A DNA stretch of 64,000 nt from Nostoc spongiaeforme FACHB-130 (GTDB lineage Bacteria > Cyanobacteriota > Cyanobacteriia > Cyanobacteriales > Nostocaceae), in assembly GCF_014698475.1 (NCBI RefSeq), contig NZ_JACJTB010000027.1, positions 1 through 64,000 of the forward strand, written 5' to 3'. Position numbers and translations under genes: made by a program. Numbering within the stretch: the first letter of the stretch is position 1; each line of letters starts with the position of its first letter. The notes beneath the pieces were generated by a model that was given only the letters and a program-made list of their open reading frames with translations, was not told the DNA's origin and searched no databases. Positions 44,942-55,035 of the stretch are shown one piece after another.

Positions 44942-45263
44942 TTTCTAATGAATCATTGTCTAACTCTACACCCGCAATTAGTTTATGGGCAGCCTCCGAC
45001 ATTTGGTTTGTATAAGGTTGTAATGTGTTATTTTTCAATGCTTCTGTCATGGCAAAATCGAGAAACAGCCGCATTAATACTGAGTCCTCTTCTTCTTCAC
45101 TTGACTCAGGCACAATTCGCAAAATTGCAGTATCTGGTGATAGTACCTCTATCCAACCATCTGCATTAGCAAACTGAGGATGTTCACGATAAAACTCTGC
45201 TGGTAGCCTAAATCCTGCGCTGTTACCAATTTTGGTACTCCGAATGCTGTAAGAGTTGCTCAT
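44925..45263 (-). CDS. prlF: PrlF-family antitoxin
   Basis: A 112-aa protein. The N-terminal swapped-hairpin AbrB-like DNA-binding part begins SYSIRSTKIGNSAGFRLPA. The acidic middle (VPESSEEEEDSVLMRLFLDF) and the C-terminus should bind YhaV. It is located directly upstream and overlapping the toxin. Autoregulation by the complex is known for PrlF/YhaV. Confidence 0.88.
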   Translation of the reverse strand: MSNSYSIRSTKIGNSAGFRLPAEFYREHPQFANADGWIEVLSPDTAILRIVPESSEEEEDSVLMRLFLDFAMTEALKNNTLQPYTNQMSEAAHKLIAGVELDNDSLENGEVY

Positions 45264-45296
45264 ATTTATGTGTATGTACAGGTTGTACTTACATAA

Positions 45297-45365
45297 TATA
45301 GCAATCCTAAATGATTTATAAACATCTCTCTCCCTTGTCTACCCTGTCTTCCTTGTCTCCCTTTT
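45297..45365. repeat. Dispersed repeat, copy B
   Basis: TATAGCAATCCTAAATGATT followed by ACATCTCTC and CCCTTGTCT pyrimidine units, the same order as at 7875-7928. Here it is wholly intergenic, between prlF and the OGT-like gene. Confidence 0.7.
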
Positions 45366-45375
45366 CAGATATGAA

Positions 45376-48300
45376 TTACGAATTAATTGTTATCGCTCTT
45401 GCTGGTTGACCAGATGCGTAAATCTCCCACATAGTACGATAGGCTTGCTCTAAATTACGAGTATAAAGTGGCGTATCAAACAGTGGATATGTGGTGCGAT
45501 TTTGAGCTAATTTTTGTTTGATTTGTTGTAACTTTTCAGGATATGTTGCTAAGTGAATTGCTAACTGTTCATACACTTCTAAACTGTTAGTTACCAACTC
45601 AGGTAAACCAACTGCCATTAGCATACTAGCAGCTACCCGCGAAGGAAAAGTTTCGCCAGGACAAGTAATTACTGGTAATCCTGCCCATAAAGCATCACAA
45701 GTACCTGTGTGAGCATTGTAATATAATGTATCCAAAAATAAATCTGCTAATTGATGTCTAGCTAAATGTTCAGCTTTGGCTTCATGATGGGCAAAAATTA
45801 AGCGATCGCCACTTATTCCTCTTGCTTGTGCTTCTCGACGCAAATTAGCTTCGTTAATAGGATATCTAGCAATTAACCATAAAACACTTCCTGATACATT
45901 TGCTAAGATTCTCATCCAAACATCAAAGATTGTTGGTTCAACTTTATAGTGATTATTAAAGCAGCAAAAAACAAAACTTGATTCTGGCAAATCATACTGC
46001 GATCGCTTCACAGAATTAGTAGAAATTACTTGTTGATTGTCATTAAAGAAATAGCTGTGAGGTAATCTCACTATATTTTCGTTAAACCCATCAGCAAATT
46101 CCGGTGGTGTAACTATCGAATCAGCAATTAGATAATCAACAAAATCTGCGCCGATTGTGCCGGGAGTTCCCATTAAATGGACTTGAATCGGTGCTGGCTT
46201 TAAAGCTAAAACTGGAGTGCGAGTACCAGCAGTATGACCATTTAAATCAATTAAGATATGAATTTGGTCATCATAAATTAACTGTGCAGTTTCTTCTATA
46301 GATAAACTTGCAACATCTTTAAAGTGTTCGCTGGTGTTAGCAATGTAATTACGATATTCGCTATTATCATCCGCTCCAGTAGAGTAAGCAAAAATTTCAA
46401 AATTACTGCGGTTATGTTCTCGAAAAATCCCAGTAATTAAATGACTCATTGCATGAGCGCGAAAATCACCTGATAAATAGCCAATGCGTAATCTACCGTT
46501 CAAATAACGGGAATGTTGGAAATTTAGAGTTTGTCGTAATTGTTCCCATTGTTGAGCGATCGCATTGCCGTGTGTCTTAGCTAATTGTAATAATAATTTT
46601 CTATCCCAAGGCTTATTTAACGAATTGAATGGATCAAGTGTTGTCCGTTCACCAGTGGCTAATTCTTGAATTGTTTGTTCCCAAAGCTTAGTTAAATCAG
46701 ACTGACGCGATCGCCAATCGCAAGTCATTTCTTTAAGATAAAATAAATTAGTAAATGCCTCAGCCGAACCTGGCTGCATTTCTAAAATTCGCTCGAATAT
46801 CCGCTTGGGTTCGTTAACTTCTCCCTGTCCAAACATAGCTAACATTGTTAGCACTACACCAAGACGGTTGAGGGCTTTAATATAATTTGGTTTGTATTGA
46901 ATTGCCGAACGAAAACAAGCGATCGCACCTTCTAAATTATTTTGTGCTTCTAAGACAATCCCTAAATTTAAATGAGCTTCGGCATATTCTGGATTTATCT
47001 GCAAAGCTTCTCGAAACTTTGTTGCTGCTTGAGGTAATTTACTCTGCATTTGCCAAACTAACCCCAAATTATTATGAGCAAAAGCATAATCTGGTTTACT
47101 TTGAATAGCAGCAGTAAAACATTTAACTGCCTCATCTAAATCTTTGGCATCTACTCGCAAAATACCTAAGTTATTATGTGCTTGAGCATGATGAGGATTA
47201 ATTTCTATAACTTTTTCATAAGCTAAAATAGCTTCCTCAGTTTGTCCTAGACGTTCTCTAATTACTCCTAATTGATGCCAAGCTGGAGCATAACGAGGAT
47301 GTTGGGAAATGAGTTTTTCGTATTGCGCGATCGCTTCGGTAATTTTCCCTTGTTTTTGTAATGCTAATGTTTCTGCGTACAGATGATCCGCCGTCGGCCA
47401 AATTAATTCAGGTTGCGATGTATCTAAGAATTGGTGAGTGGGGAATTGGGAGTTGGGAATTGGGATGAAAGATTTATCTTCAGTTAATTTGATTACAGGT
47501 GATTGCAGATTTTGTTTAACTAAAGGCGAACGAGGATCTAGGTTAATTAACTGATGAATTTCATCAGAGAGAAATCCCATAACTTGGGGACGGCTAACTC
47601 CAGACAATATCTGCACATCAAAAATTTCGGTGACTTCGCCTTCTAAACGTAACCAGTGAACCATTGCACCAGTTTTAATATCAATTACCATCAAACCGCA
47701 TTCAGTTTCAGCGTTGTTATTGACTAGCTTGAGACTATGATGGCTAGTCTTAGATAAACCAACGATCGCATAATCTCCAACAAACGCCAACCCCCGCAAC
47801 CAAGCAGAACCCAAAGTCACCGCTTGAAATTTTCCACTATATATATTGATATAGCCAAATTCTCTGGTACCAGCATTCAACAACCACAACTTATCTTGAT
47901 AAAATCGTGGCGAATGCGGCATAGATAAACCCGTAGCTACAACTTCGTCAGACTGAATATCTACCACACAACCGCCATTTTGCCATGTCTGCTGCCAACC
48001 ATTTGCCACATCAGATTGGCTGTAAGCTGTCACATAACGCGGTTTACCGTTCACTATCGCCAAACCATTCAACTGACAGCGATTTTCATTCACCAAATGA
48101 GAAATGAAACGAGGCTTCCATAAGGGAATGCAACTATAGCGATCGCTCACTGTTGCCACACAGTTTAACAAACTACTGACAAATACGATGCGGTTATTTT
48201 CCGTTTCTACCGCTAAATCCTGAATTCCCAAATCTCCGGTAGTATAGCCAACTCGCGGGATATATAACTTGTCATAGCCATCATAAATTTGCCCCGGTAC

Positions 48301-48564
48301 TAAAGAATTATCTAACTGCCAAATTTGTCCTTTAGTACCTAGATAAATTCTCTCACCAGTAGTATATAATCCCGCAGCTTGCTCATACACTCGCTCAAAT
48401 CCCGAAATTTGCCCTTGGTGATTTACACCCAACAATATCAACCGCGAACTTTGAGGCGTAGTGATCGCAAGACTAATCTGTTGAGATTGTAACCAATTCA
48501 CGAAATCAGGAGAAGCAGAAATTTGCAGTGCGATCGGGCGTTTGAGTGCAGGTGTGACAACCAT
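45376..48564 (-). CDS. Beta-propeller (TIGR03032) - TPR - O-GlcNAc transferase (GT41) fusion
   Basis: A 1062-aa protein. Residues about 20-350 match the TIGR03032/DUF4915 beta-propeller-like family (GDLGIQDLAVE, CQLNGLAIVNGKPRYVTAYS, GLSMPHSPRFYQDKLWLLNAG). Residues about 388-600 are at least five TPRs (AWHQLGVIRERLGQTEEAIL, AHNNLGILRVDAKDLDEAV and on). Residues about 685-1045 are a SPINDLY/OGT-type GT41 domain (RLRIGYLSGDFRAHAMSHL, ILIDLNGHTAGTRTPVLALK, YPINEANLRREAQARGI, DTLYYNAHTGTCDALWAGLP). It would transfer a sugar from UDP-GlcNAc or GDP-fucose to Ser/Thr of proteins. TPR selects the acceptor; the propeller role is unknown. Start ATG 48564. Confidence 0.92.
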   Translation of the reverse strand: MVVTPALKRPIALQISASPDFVNWLQSQQISLAITTPQSSRLILLGVNHQGQISGFERVYEQAAGLYTTGERIYLGTKGQIWQLDNSLVPGQIYDGYDKLYIPRVGYTTGDLGIQDLAVETENNRIVFVSSLLNCVATVSDRYSCIPLWKPRFISHLVNENRCQLNGLAIVNGKPRYVTAYSQSDVANGWQQTWQNGGCVVDIQSDEVVATGLSMPHSPRFYQDKLWLLNAGTREFGYINIYSGKFQAVTLGSAWLRGLAFVGDYAIVGLSKTSHHSLKLVNNNAETECGLMVIDIKTGAMVHWLRLEGEVTEIFDVQILSGVSRPQVMGFLSDEIHQLINLDPRSPLVKQNLQSPVIKLTEDKSFIPIPNSQFPTHQFLDTSQPELIWPTADHLYAETLALQKQGKITEAIAQYEKLISQHPRYAPAWHQLGVIRERLGQTEEAILAYEKVIEINPHHAQAHNNLGILRVDAKDLDEAVKCFTAAIQSKPDYAFAHNNLGLVWQMQSKLPQAATKFREALQINPEYAEAHLNLGIVLEAQNNLEGAIACFRSAIQYKPNYIKALNRLGVVLTMLAMFGQGEVNEPKRIFERILEMQPGSAEAFTNLFYLKEMTCDWRSRQSDLTKLWEQTIQELATGERTTLDPFNSLNKPWDRKLLLQLAKTHGNAIAQQWEQLRQTLNFQHSRYLNGRLRIGYLSGDFRAHAMSHLITGIFREHNRSNFEIFAYSTGADDNSEYRNYIANTSEHFKDVASLSIEETAQLIYDDQIHILIDLNGHTAGTRTPVLALKPAPIQVHLMGTPGTIGADFVDYLIADSIVTPPEFADGFNENIVRLPHSYFFNDNQQVISTNSVKRSQYDLPESSFVFCCFNNHYKVEPTIFDVWMRILANVSGSVLWLIARYPINEANLRREAQARGISGDRLIFAHHEAKAEHLARHQLADLFLDTLYYNAHTGTCDALWAGLPVITCPGETFPSRVAASMLMAVGLPELVTNSLEVYEQLAIHLATYPEKLQQIKQKLAQNRTTYPLFDTPLYTRNLEQAYRTMWEIYASGQPARAITINS

Positions 48565-49046
48565 AATTTTCAGCTTGGGAAGGTAGATGAAAGTCCCTCA
48601 CCGAAGAGGCGGAGGGGCAAGGAGCAGGGGGAGCAAGCTCTTTCCCTGAAACATGGAGCGTAGCGAGATAGGGATTCAACAGCCTTACACCTACCTGACT
48701 AACTCACCGCAGATTTTACAGTCCAGTAACCTAGAAATAACATCTGTATTATTACTGATATATAACAATCAAACTATAGTTTTTACGTAAAAATACTAGG
48801 TAACTTATCATTGAGCATCATCTCTGTCTAAATCATTCAGATAGAGGAAAATCCATCTTTTTATATTAGAAATTATTTTGACATCCATCCTAGGTAAGAG
48901 TTATCAAAGATACAGCTAATTAGAGGTTAAGCAAACCAGATTGTTCTGAAGCACAGAACAGAAACACCTCACGCTCCCATTCACAAATCTGGAATCTGCC
49001 ATACCTTTAGCTAGTTAGTCAGTAAACATCTACACATAAACAAACA
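48565..49046. other. Divergent intergenic region with a G-rich repeat
   Basis: About 480 bp between divergent genes. At 48598-48680 there is a G-rich repeat (GAGGCGGAGGGGCAAGGAGC, then CATGGAGCGTAGCGAGATAGG), a relative of 21290-21480. The rest is AT-rich with promoter potential for both genes. No ORF or RNA is recognised. Confidence 0.5.
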
Positions 49047-50987
49047 ATGACAACATCAGTAACTTTTGCCTCCGTCATTAACTACAACAGTTCCTCCCTT
49101 CCTGGTTATCCAACGGTAGTTGGAGACTTCAACAAAGACAGCATTCTGGATTTAGCATACATAGAAGAAAATACTAATAATTTATACGTTGCCTTTGGTA
49201 ATAGCTCAGGTAGCTTTAACTTTGCTTCTGCCCAATATTACAGCGTTGGGTATGGAGGAACTAGTTATTCGACCTATTACCCCAGTGACGTAGCCGTCGG
49301 AGACTTCAACGGTGACGGCTACCTAGATTTGGCAACCGCCAACGATGATAGCCCAACTGTATCGGTGCTACTCAACAATAAATCTGGTGGCTTTAGCTCT
49401 GCCATGACCTTCAACGTTGGAACTTATTTTGATTCCGTAAGAATAGGAGACTTTAACAACGATGGCAAAGATGATATTGCCGCAGGCGGCAGTTCATTGA
49501 CATCAGTACTGTTAGGTAATGGCTCTGGTAGTTTCAGCTCTTATAGAATCATCGACGTTGCCTCATATCTTGGAACTTATGATGATTCTGAAGATGTGAC
49601 ATTTGGCGACTTCAACAATGACGATATTTTAGATTTAGTAACTCCAAATGGAGATGCCAACACAATATCAGTGTATCTTGGTAATAGCTCAGGAAGCTTC
49701 GGTACTGCTACCACGTACGCCGTTGGGAGTTACGCTGATGCAGTAGCAGTAGGAGACTTCAATGGCGATGGCATCCAAGATTTAGTCAGCGTCAACTATG
49801 ATGACGACACTGTATCTGTACTCCTAGGTAATAGTAGTGGTAGTTTTCTTAATGCGATTACCTTCGCTGTCGGGGATGAACCATACTATGTAAAAGTAGG
49901 AGACTTTAACAATGACGGCAAAGATGATATTTACACAGAAAATGATGGTAGCATCTCAGTACTGTTAAACAACACCATCTTCCAAGGCAACCTCACCAAC
50001 CCCAACAACGACCTCTTCCAAATCGGTGGCAGCGAGTTCACCAAAGTCAAAATCAAAATTAAAATTAAAGGACGCAGTTCCCAACAATTCAACGAACTCG
50101 GCATCTTCAACGTCGATGATGATAAAGGCTCAATCGAAGGCATTTTACCAGGTGCAGTAGGTTATCAAGAAAAAGCCCTCGCACGTTCTAAAACCATCTT
50201 CTCAATTCTTACCAACAACCCCACAGGCTTCAATCCCGACGACCTCGGCCGCGTCTTAGAATTTAACGGTGGTACACAATTGCGCTTTTACTTAAAAACC
50301 AGCACTACCGTCATCTTCTCCAGCACTACCACTCAACAAATCACTTCGTTAAGTACAGGTGGCTTCTCCATTGGTTGGAGAGACGGTTCACGCGGCGAGT
50401 CAAGCTTTGACGACTTAGTAATTGATGTTGAAGAAACTGATGACGATTTACCCATCGGTGTCGGTTTACAAGGTAGAAATGAAGGTGAAGCGATTGATTT
50501 GCGCGACTATAGCAGTGATAGCCTAATTGCTGGGACTTTTAGTATTTACCGCGAAGCATCTTACAACAACTATGTCGGTTTTTATAAAGTTGTTGATGAA
50601 AGTGGTGGTATTGATACCAATGGTGATGGTACAGCCGACGTTCTTGTTGGAGACGCTAGTTATCTGCAAGCCGCCATTAACCAACGGGTGACAGGTATTG
50701 GTTTATCGGTGGGTAATCAAGGCACTGGTAATGGTCAAGGTAACTTTGGTGGTGGTGGCATCTATGTGCCGTTCTTAATTGTCAATGGTGGTATTAATGC
50801 TTTGTTAGATAGCAATACTAGCAATGACCCGACGGTATTCTTTACGTTTTTGGGTGCCAACTCTGACAATGCTCGCCATGTGCGGATATTAGGTGATAAT
50901 ACTTTCGGCTTTGAGGATTTGGTTGGCGGCGGTGACAATGATTTTAATGATGTCGTTGTTAAGATTAATTTGACTGTCAATGCTTAG
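49047..50987 (+). CDS. VCBS/FG-GAP repeat protein with DUF4114 domain (secreted, Ca-binding)
   Basis: A 646-aa protein. Six beta-propeller-type FG-GAP/VCBS repeats occupy about residues 1-310, each with a Ca-binding DxNxDGxxD loop (GDFNGDGYLDLATAN, GDFNNDGKDDIAAGG and so on). The middle is a beta-rich region with SSQQFNELGIFNVDDD. The end is DUF4114, FGFEDLVGGGDNDFNDVVVKI, which binds calcium. There is no N-terminal signal peptide. Such proteins often leave the cell by type I secretion using C-terminal signals; no T1SS genes are here. It probably acts at the cell surface or in adhesion. Confidence 0.88.
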   Translation: MTTSVTFASVINYNSSSLPGYPTVVGDFNKDSILDLAYIEENTNNLYVAFGNSSGSFNFASAQYYSVGYGGTSYSTYYPSDVAVGDFNGDGYLDLATANDDSPTVSVLLNNKSGGFSSAMTFNVGTYFDSVRIGDFNNDGKDDIAAGGSSLTSVLLGNGSGSFSSYRIIDVASYLGTYDDSEDVTFGDFNNDDILDLVTPNGDANTISVYLGNSSGSFGTATTYAVGSYADAVAVGDFNGDGIQDLVSVNYDDDTVSVLLGNSSGSFLNAITFAVGDEPYYVKVGDFNNDGKDDIYTENDGSISVLLNNTIFQGNLTNPNNDLFQIGGSEFTKVKIKIKIKGRSSQQFNELGIFNVDDDKGSIEGILPGAVGYQEKALARSKTIFSILTNNPTGFNPDDLGRVLEFNGGTQLRFYLKTSTTVIFSSTTTQQITSLSTGGFSIGWRDGSRGESSFDDLVIDVEETDDDLPIGVGLQGRNEGEAIDLRDYSSDSLIAGTFSIYREASYNNYVGFYKVVDESGGIDTNGDGTADVLVGDASYLQAAINQRVTGIGLSVGNQGTGNGQGNFGGGGIYVPFLIVNGGINALLDSNTSNDPTVFFTFLGANSDNARHVRILGDNTFGFEDLVGGGDNDFNDVVVKINLTVNA

Positions 50988-51055
50988 AATGCACAAGCTT
51001 AATTAGTACAGGACTTTCGCAAGAAGATAATTGGTTGAAATTGGATTTGACATAC

Positions 51056-51083
51056 TCCCCACCATTGAATGGTGGGGATTTTA
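51056..51083. terminator. Terminator hairpin between convergent genes
   Basis: A perfect stem TCCCCACCATT/AATGGTGGGGA around a one-base loop is followed by TTTT on the plus side. It lies 68 bp after the VCBS gene stop and 12 bp before the end of the leftward kinase gene, so it may serve both directions. Confidence 0.75.
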
Positions 51084-51094
51084 GGTTTAAATAA

Positions 51095-52618
51095 TTAACT
51101 TATTTCTAAATCACTCAATGTTAAAGTAAACGTCGTCCATCCCTGATGGCTGGTGACTTGGATGCTACCTTGCAGTTGCGTGACTAACTTCTGCACAATT
51201 GCTAAACCCAAACCTGTACCACCTTGGTTCCAAATGTCTGCATCAGGAAAGCGGTAAAATTTTTCAAAAATTCTGGATAATTCATCGACGGGAATTTCTG
51301 CTGAGTTACTGATAGTAACAATCATTTTGGCTGGAATTTCAGCAGTTTCATGGCTAACACTTAACATAATTTCACCGCCAGCAGGAGTATATTTACAAGC
51401 ATTATTCAGTAATTCTACTAAGATACGTTCTAAGCTAGGACGGTCAGAAAATAATGCGGGTAAATTTTCTGGTAGATTGAGTTGCAAGGTTTGTTGATGT
51501 TCTTGAGTGCGAATTTGAAATGGCTCGATGAGCCAAGGTAGCCACTGTTGTAGAACTAATAAATCAGGAGCCAGCAGTAGATTTGATGAATTTTCCAGGC
51601 GTTGTAACTCTAATAAGTCGTTAATTAATGCCATTTCCCGATCGCACTCTGCTTCTAAAATGTTCAGAAAGTAATGCTGTTCTTGAACAGCCGTTGATAT
51701 CTGTAACATTTGAATCATGCCCTTCATGTGATAAAGTGGCGATCGCAATTCGTGGGAAACTAAATTTAAAAAGTCATTTTTGAATTGATTGAGTTGCTCC
51801 CATTGGGCAACAAGTTGCTCTTGCTGTATTTGCTTTTGTCGCGCTGCCATTGCTTGTATTCTTTCTGTTACATCCCGAAACACTAACACTGCACCTACGA
51901 GATTATTTTTTTCGTCTTTGATTGGTGCAGCACTGGTGTCTATTGGTATTTCTGTACCGTTTTGAGCAATTAAAATAGTTGTAGTTGAAAAAGGTGCGAT
52001 CGCCTCTGATTCTAAAACTACTTTAATGGGATTTTCTAAAGATTCTCTAGTATTGATATCAATAATTTTAAATACTTCTGCTATATTTTTGGTGATCGCT
52101 TCTGCTTGTGTCCACCCTGTCAACTTTTCTGCTACCGGATTCATAAAGGTGATCAGTTGATTGCGATCGCTTGATATCACACCATCACTAATACTATTGA
52201 GTAATGTCGCTAACCATTGTTGGTTAGTTTTCAATTGTTGTTCTAATTTGTGCTTCGTCAGCACAATTTCAATATTAGTTTTTAGTTCTCTCTCTTTAAA
52301 AGGTTTGAGTAAATAACCAAATGGTTCGGTTATTTTAGCTCTCTCCAATGTATCTTCATCTGCATAAGCAGTTAAATAAATTATCGGTATATCTAAATAT
52401 TTATGAATTTCTGCTGCTGCTTGTATGCCATCCATTTGCCCTTTTAAACGGATATCCATCAGTACTAAGTCAGGACTAAATTCCATAGCTTTATTAATTG
52501 CCTCTTGTCCAGAAGAAGCAATCGCAGCAACTGTATAGCCAAATTTTTTCAGTCTATTTTGTAAATCCTTAGCAACAATAGATTCGTCTTCAACAACTAA
52601 AATATTCGCGTCTGTCAT
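51095..52618 (-). CDS. Receiver-PAS-histidine kinase
   Basis: A 507-aa soluble hybrid sensor kinase. Residues 1-125 are a receiver (phospho-acceptor Asp55 in LVLMDIRLKG, Lys in LLKPF), 130-255 a PAS domain (GVISSDRNQLITFMNPVAEKL), 280-345 HisKA with phospho-His289 (NLVSHELRSP), and 385-505 a HATPase domain (LNNACKYTPAGGE, GTGLGLAIVQKL). A receiver at the N-terminus means it is probably itself controlled by another kinase. The ethylene-receptor-like kinase immediately upstream on the same strand (gap about 130 bp) is the natural candidate donor. Confidence 0.93.
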   Translation of the reverse strand: MTDANILVVEDESIVAKDLQNRLKKFGYTVAAIASSGQEAINKAMEFSPDLVLMDIRLKGQMDGIQAAAEIHKYLDIPIIYLTAYADEDTLERAKITEPFGYLLKPFKERELKTNIEIVLTKHKLEQQLKTNQQWLATLLNSISDGVISSDRNQLITFMNPVAEKLTGWTQAEAITKNIAEVFKIIDINTRESLENPIKVVLESEAIAPFSTTTILIAQNGTEIPIDTSAAPIKDEKNNLVGAVLVFRDVTERIQAMAARQKQIQQEQLVAQWEQLNQFKNDFLNLVSHELRSPLYHMKGMIQMLQISTAVQEQHYFLNILEAECDREMALINDLLELQRLENSSNLLLAPDLLVLQQWLPWLIEPFQIRTQEHQQTLQLNLPENLPALFSDRPSLERILVELLNNACKYTPAGGEIMLSVSHETAEIPAKMIVTISNSAEIPVDELSRIFEKFYRFPDADIWNQGGTGLGLAIVQKLVTQLQGSIQVTSHQGWTTFTLTLSDLEIS

Positions 52619-52750
52619 GTATTTGTATTATAAAATAAATCACCAATTTATAGACAAATCAAATATCTAAAAAACAATTCTCTTTAATTAGAGTTTTTAT
52701 AAAACCTCCTGTTAATTTATATCGTTAAATAGTATTCCTTTTAATTTAAT

Positions 52751-54702
52751 TTAAATTAAGGAAAATGTTATTTGAAATTCTACACCAGTATGATTGTTAA
52801 TCTTAATGGTTCCTGAGATTTGTTGAGTTAAAGCCTCAACTAACTGCCAACCCAAAGAGGCTGTATTTTGAAAATTAAAATTAGGTGGTAAGCCGACACC
52901 ATTATCACTAACAAAGATAGTGAATTGCTGGTCTAAATCTTCTCTAATTCCTACATAAATTTCTCCATTTCTACCATTAGGAAAACCATATTTTAAAGAG
53001 TTAGATACTAGTTCATGTACAATTAACCCACAAGGAATTGCCAAATCTAAACCGAGTAAAACCTGATGTTCAACATTAAATCTTAAAGAAATTGCACCTG
53101 CATTAATTTCATAAGAGCTAAATAAACTTGCAACTAAATCTTGAATATATTCACTAAAATCAATGCGAGCTAAGTCAGGAGATTGATACATTTTTTCATG
53201 TACCAAGGCCATTGATTCGATTCGCTGCTGACTTTTTTGAAAAACATACATATCTTCTTGGTCTTGAATATAATCAGATTGCAAATTCAGCAGACTAGAA
53301 ATTACTTGTAAATTATTTTTGACTCGGTGGTAAATTTCTTTGAGTAATACTTCTTTTTCCAGTAATGATGCTTGAATTTGTGCTTGAGATTGTTTGCGAT
53401 CGCTAATATCTTCAATCACAGCAATAAAATACTTTGGTTCTCCTGAAGAATGGTGTGTTAACGAAACAGTCAGGTTGATCCAGATTACAGCACCATCTTT
53501 ACGAAAATAACGTTTTTCGATGGAATATGTTTGAATATTACCTAGTAATATTTCATCAACATATTTCAAAGATTCATTTAAATCATCTGGGTGAGTAATT
53601 TCCTGAAAGGTGCGTAACTCTAATTCCTCGGCTGTATAACCAACAATATCGCAAAGTCTTTGGTTGACTAATAACCATCTGCCATCTAAACCTACATGGG
53701 CAATTCCCACTGCTGCTTGATGAAATGCCGTCCGAAATCGCTCTTCACTATCTCTTAATGCCTTTTCTATTTGTTTACGTTTAGTAATTTCTGCCTCTAA
53801 TGATTTGTTGATTTTTTTTAACTCTGCTGTGCGTTCTTCTACTTTAGTTTCTAGTTGTGTGAGTATTTTACTTAAAGTTTCTTCGGCTTGCTTACGTTCA
53901 GTAATATCTGTATGTGACCCTACCATACGGATGACATTATTATTTTCATCCCACAAGGCTTGACCCCGATCTAATATCCATTTGTACGTCCCATCTTTAC
54001 AAAGCACCCGAAATTCTTTAGCGTAAAATGATGTAAATTTTGCAAAATGATCTTGAACTGCTTTGACTACATCATCTAAATCATCTGGGTGAATTCTTGT
54101 CCAAATTTCTTGCAGATGATTTTTAATTTCATCATCTTCATAACCAAGCATTTCTTTCCAACGAGAAGAGAAAAAAACTTGATTTGTTTTAATATTCCAA
54201 TCCCAAATCCCATCATTATTGCCACGCAAAGCTAATTGCCAACGTTCTTCACTTTCTCGGAGTACTTCTTCTGTACGTTTGCGTTCAGCAATTTCTGTGG
54301 CTAGTTGAGAGTTTGCAGCTTCTAGTTGTGCATGGCTAGGTAAAGCTAATGCTTGAGGTATTAATGGCACAAGTTGTACAGCTGTAGTGACTGAGATCAA
54401 AGCTGTGATGGCTTTAATCAACCCTGATAACCAATAAGTTGGATACCAAAGTGTCCAAACATCCATGACATGAGTTGTACCGCAAGCAATGATAAATGCA
54501 CCAAACATTAAAAATATCCAGTCAAACGGCAAATCTTTGCGTTTGCGGACGAAATACACTAGCATGAATGGAATTGAATAATAAGCTATTGCAGTTAGTG
54601 AGTCGGAAATAACATGCAACCAGACTAATCCCGGCTTCCAGAGATAGCAATGTCCGTGGGGAATAAACTGGTTAGGAAAAAAAAATTATCTAAAAACGCC
54701 AT
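52751..54702 (-). CDS. Ethylene-receptor-like histidine kinase; 1-nt frame break near N-terminus
   Basis: 622 aa read from TTG 54619, but the true protein very likely starts at ATG 54702 and has 650 aa. The N-terminal membrane domain is a cyanobacterial-type ethylene-binding domain: [14 protein letters not shown] (in the upstream frame), [19 protein letters not shown], and [17 protein letters not shown]. The Cys-x3-His pair (Cys46, His50 in the TTG numbering) binds the copper cofactor for ethylene in plant ETR1. Two PAS domains (about 125-240 and 295-405), a coiled coil and a HisKA_2/HATPase kinase (phospho-His431 in [11 protein letters not shown]) follow. The start and body are in different frames, joined across a T9 run (54677-54685). 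One extra T would make one ORF. No receiver is fused. Confidence 0.85.
54677..54685 (-). other. T9 homopolymer at the frame break of the ethylene receptor
   Basis: On the coding (minus) strand AAT-TTT-TTT-TTC contains U-UUU-UUC, a slippery sequence, within a run of nine T. With ten T the frame from ATG 54702 reads into PHGHCYLW and the receptor. With nine, a -1 slip is needed. Such a run is prone to replication slippage, transcription slippage and sequencing error. Confidence 0.6.
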
Positions 54703-55035
54703 CCTCAAAACCTGTTAATTGTAAAAGTCTTTACCGGAGGGTCATGGTTGTAGAAGAGTTTTCTTACTTCTCTGGGCGCAGCCACTCATAAAGTACTTAT
54801 ATCCTTCATACTGCATAATAATCAGCTTTTTAACTAAGTAATGTAATAAATATTGATTGACATCAAGTTATCTCAAAAGGCAGTTGCTTGTTACCGTAAA
54901 TTTTCTGAAATTAAGTTTATATTGTATAACAAATATAACTTAGTTTTGATAACTTTTGTCTTGATTAGTTATCTTATGAGCAGTTAAGTCATATTTTCAT
55001 GGAAATGCTCAGTTAAATTGGAGAATAAGAACAAA
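54703..55035. other. Intergenic region between the ethylene receptor and a lipoprotein gene
   Basis: About 330 bp, AT-rich, between divergently transcribed genes. It should hold both promoters. I see no clear operator dyad or ORF. Confidence 0.35.
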
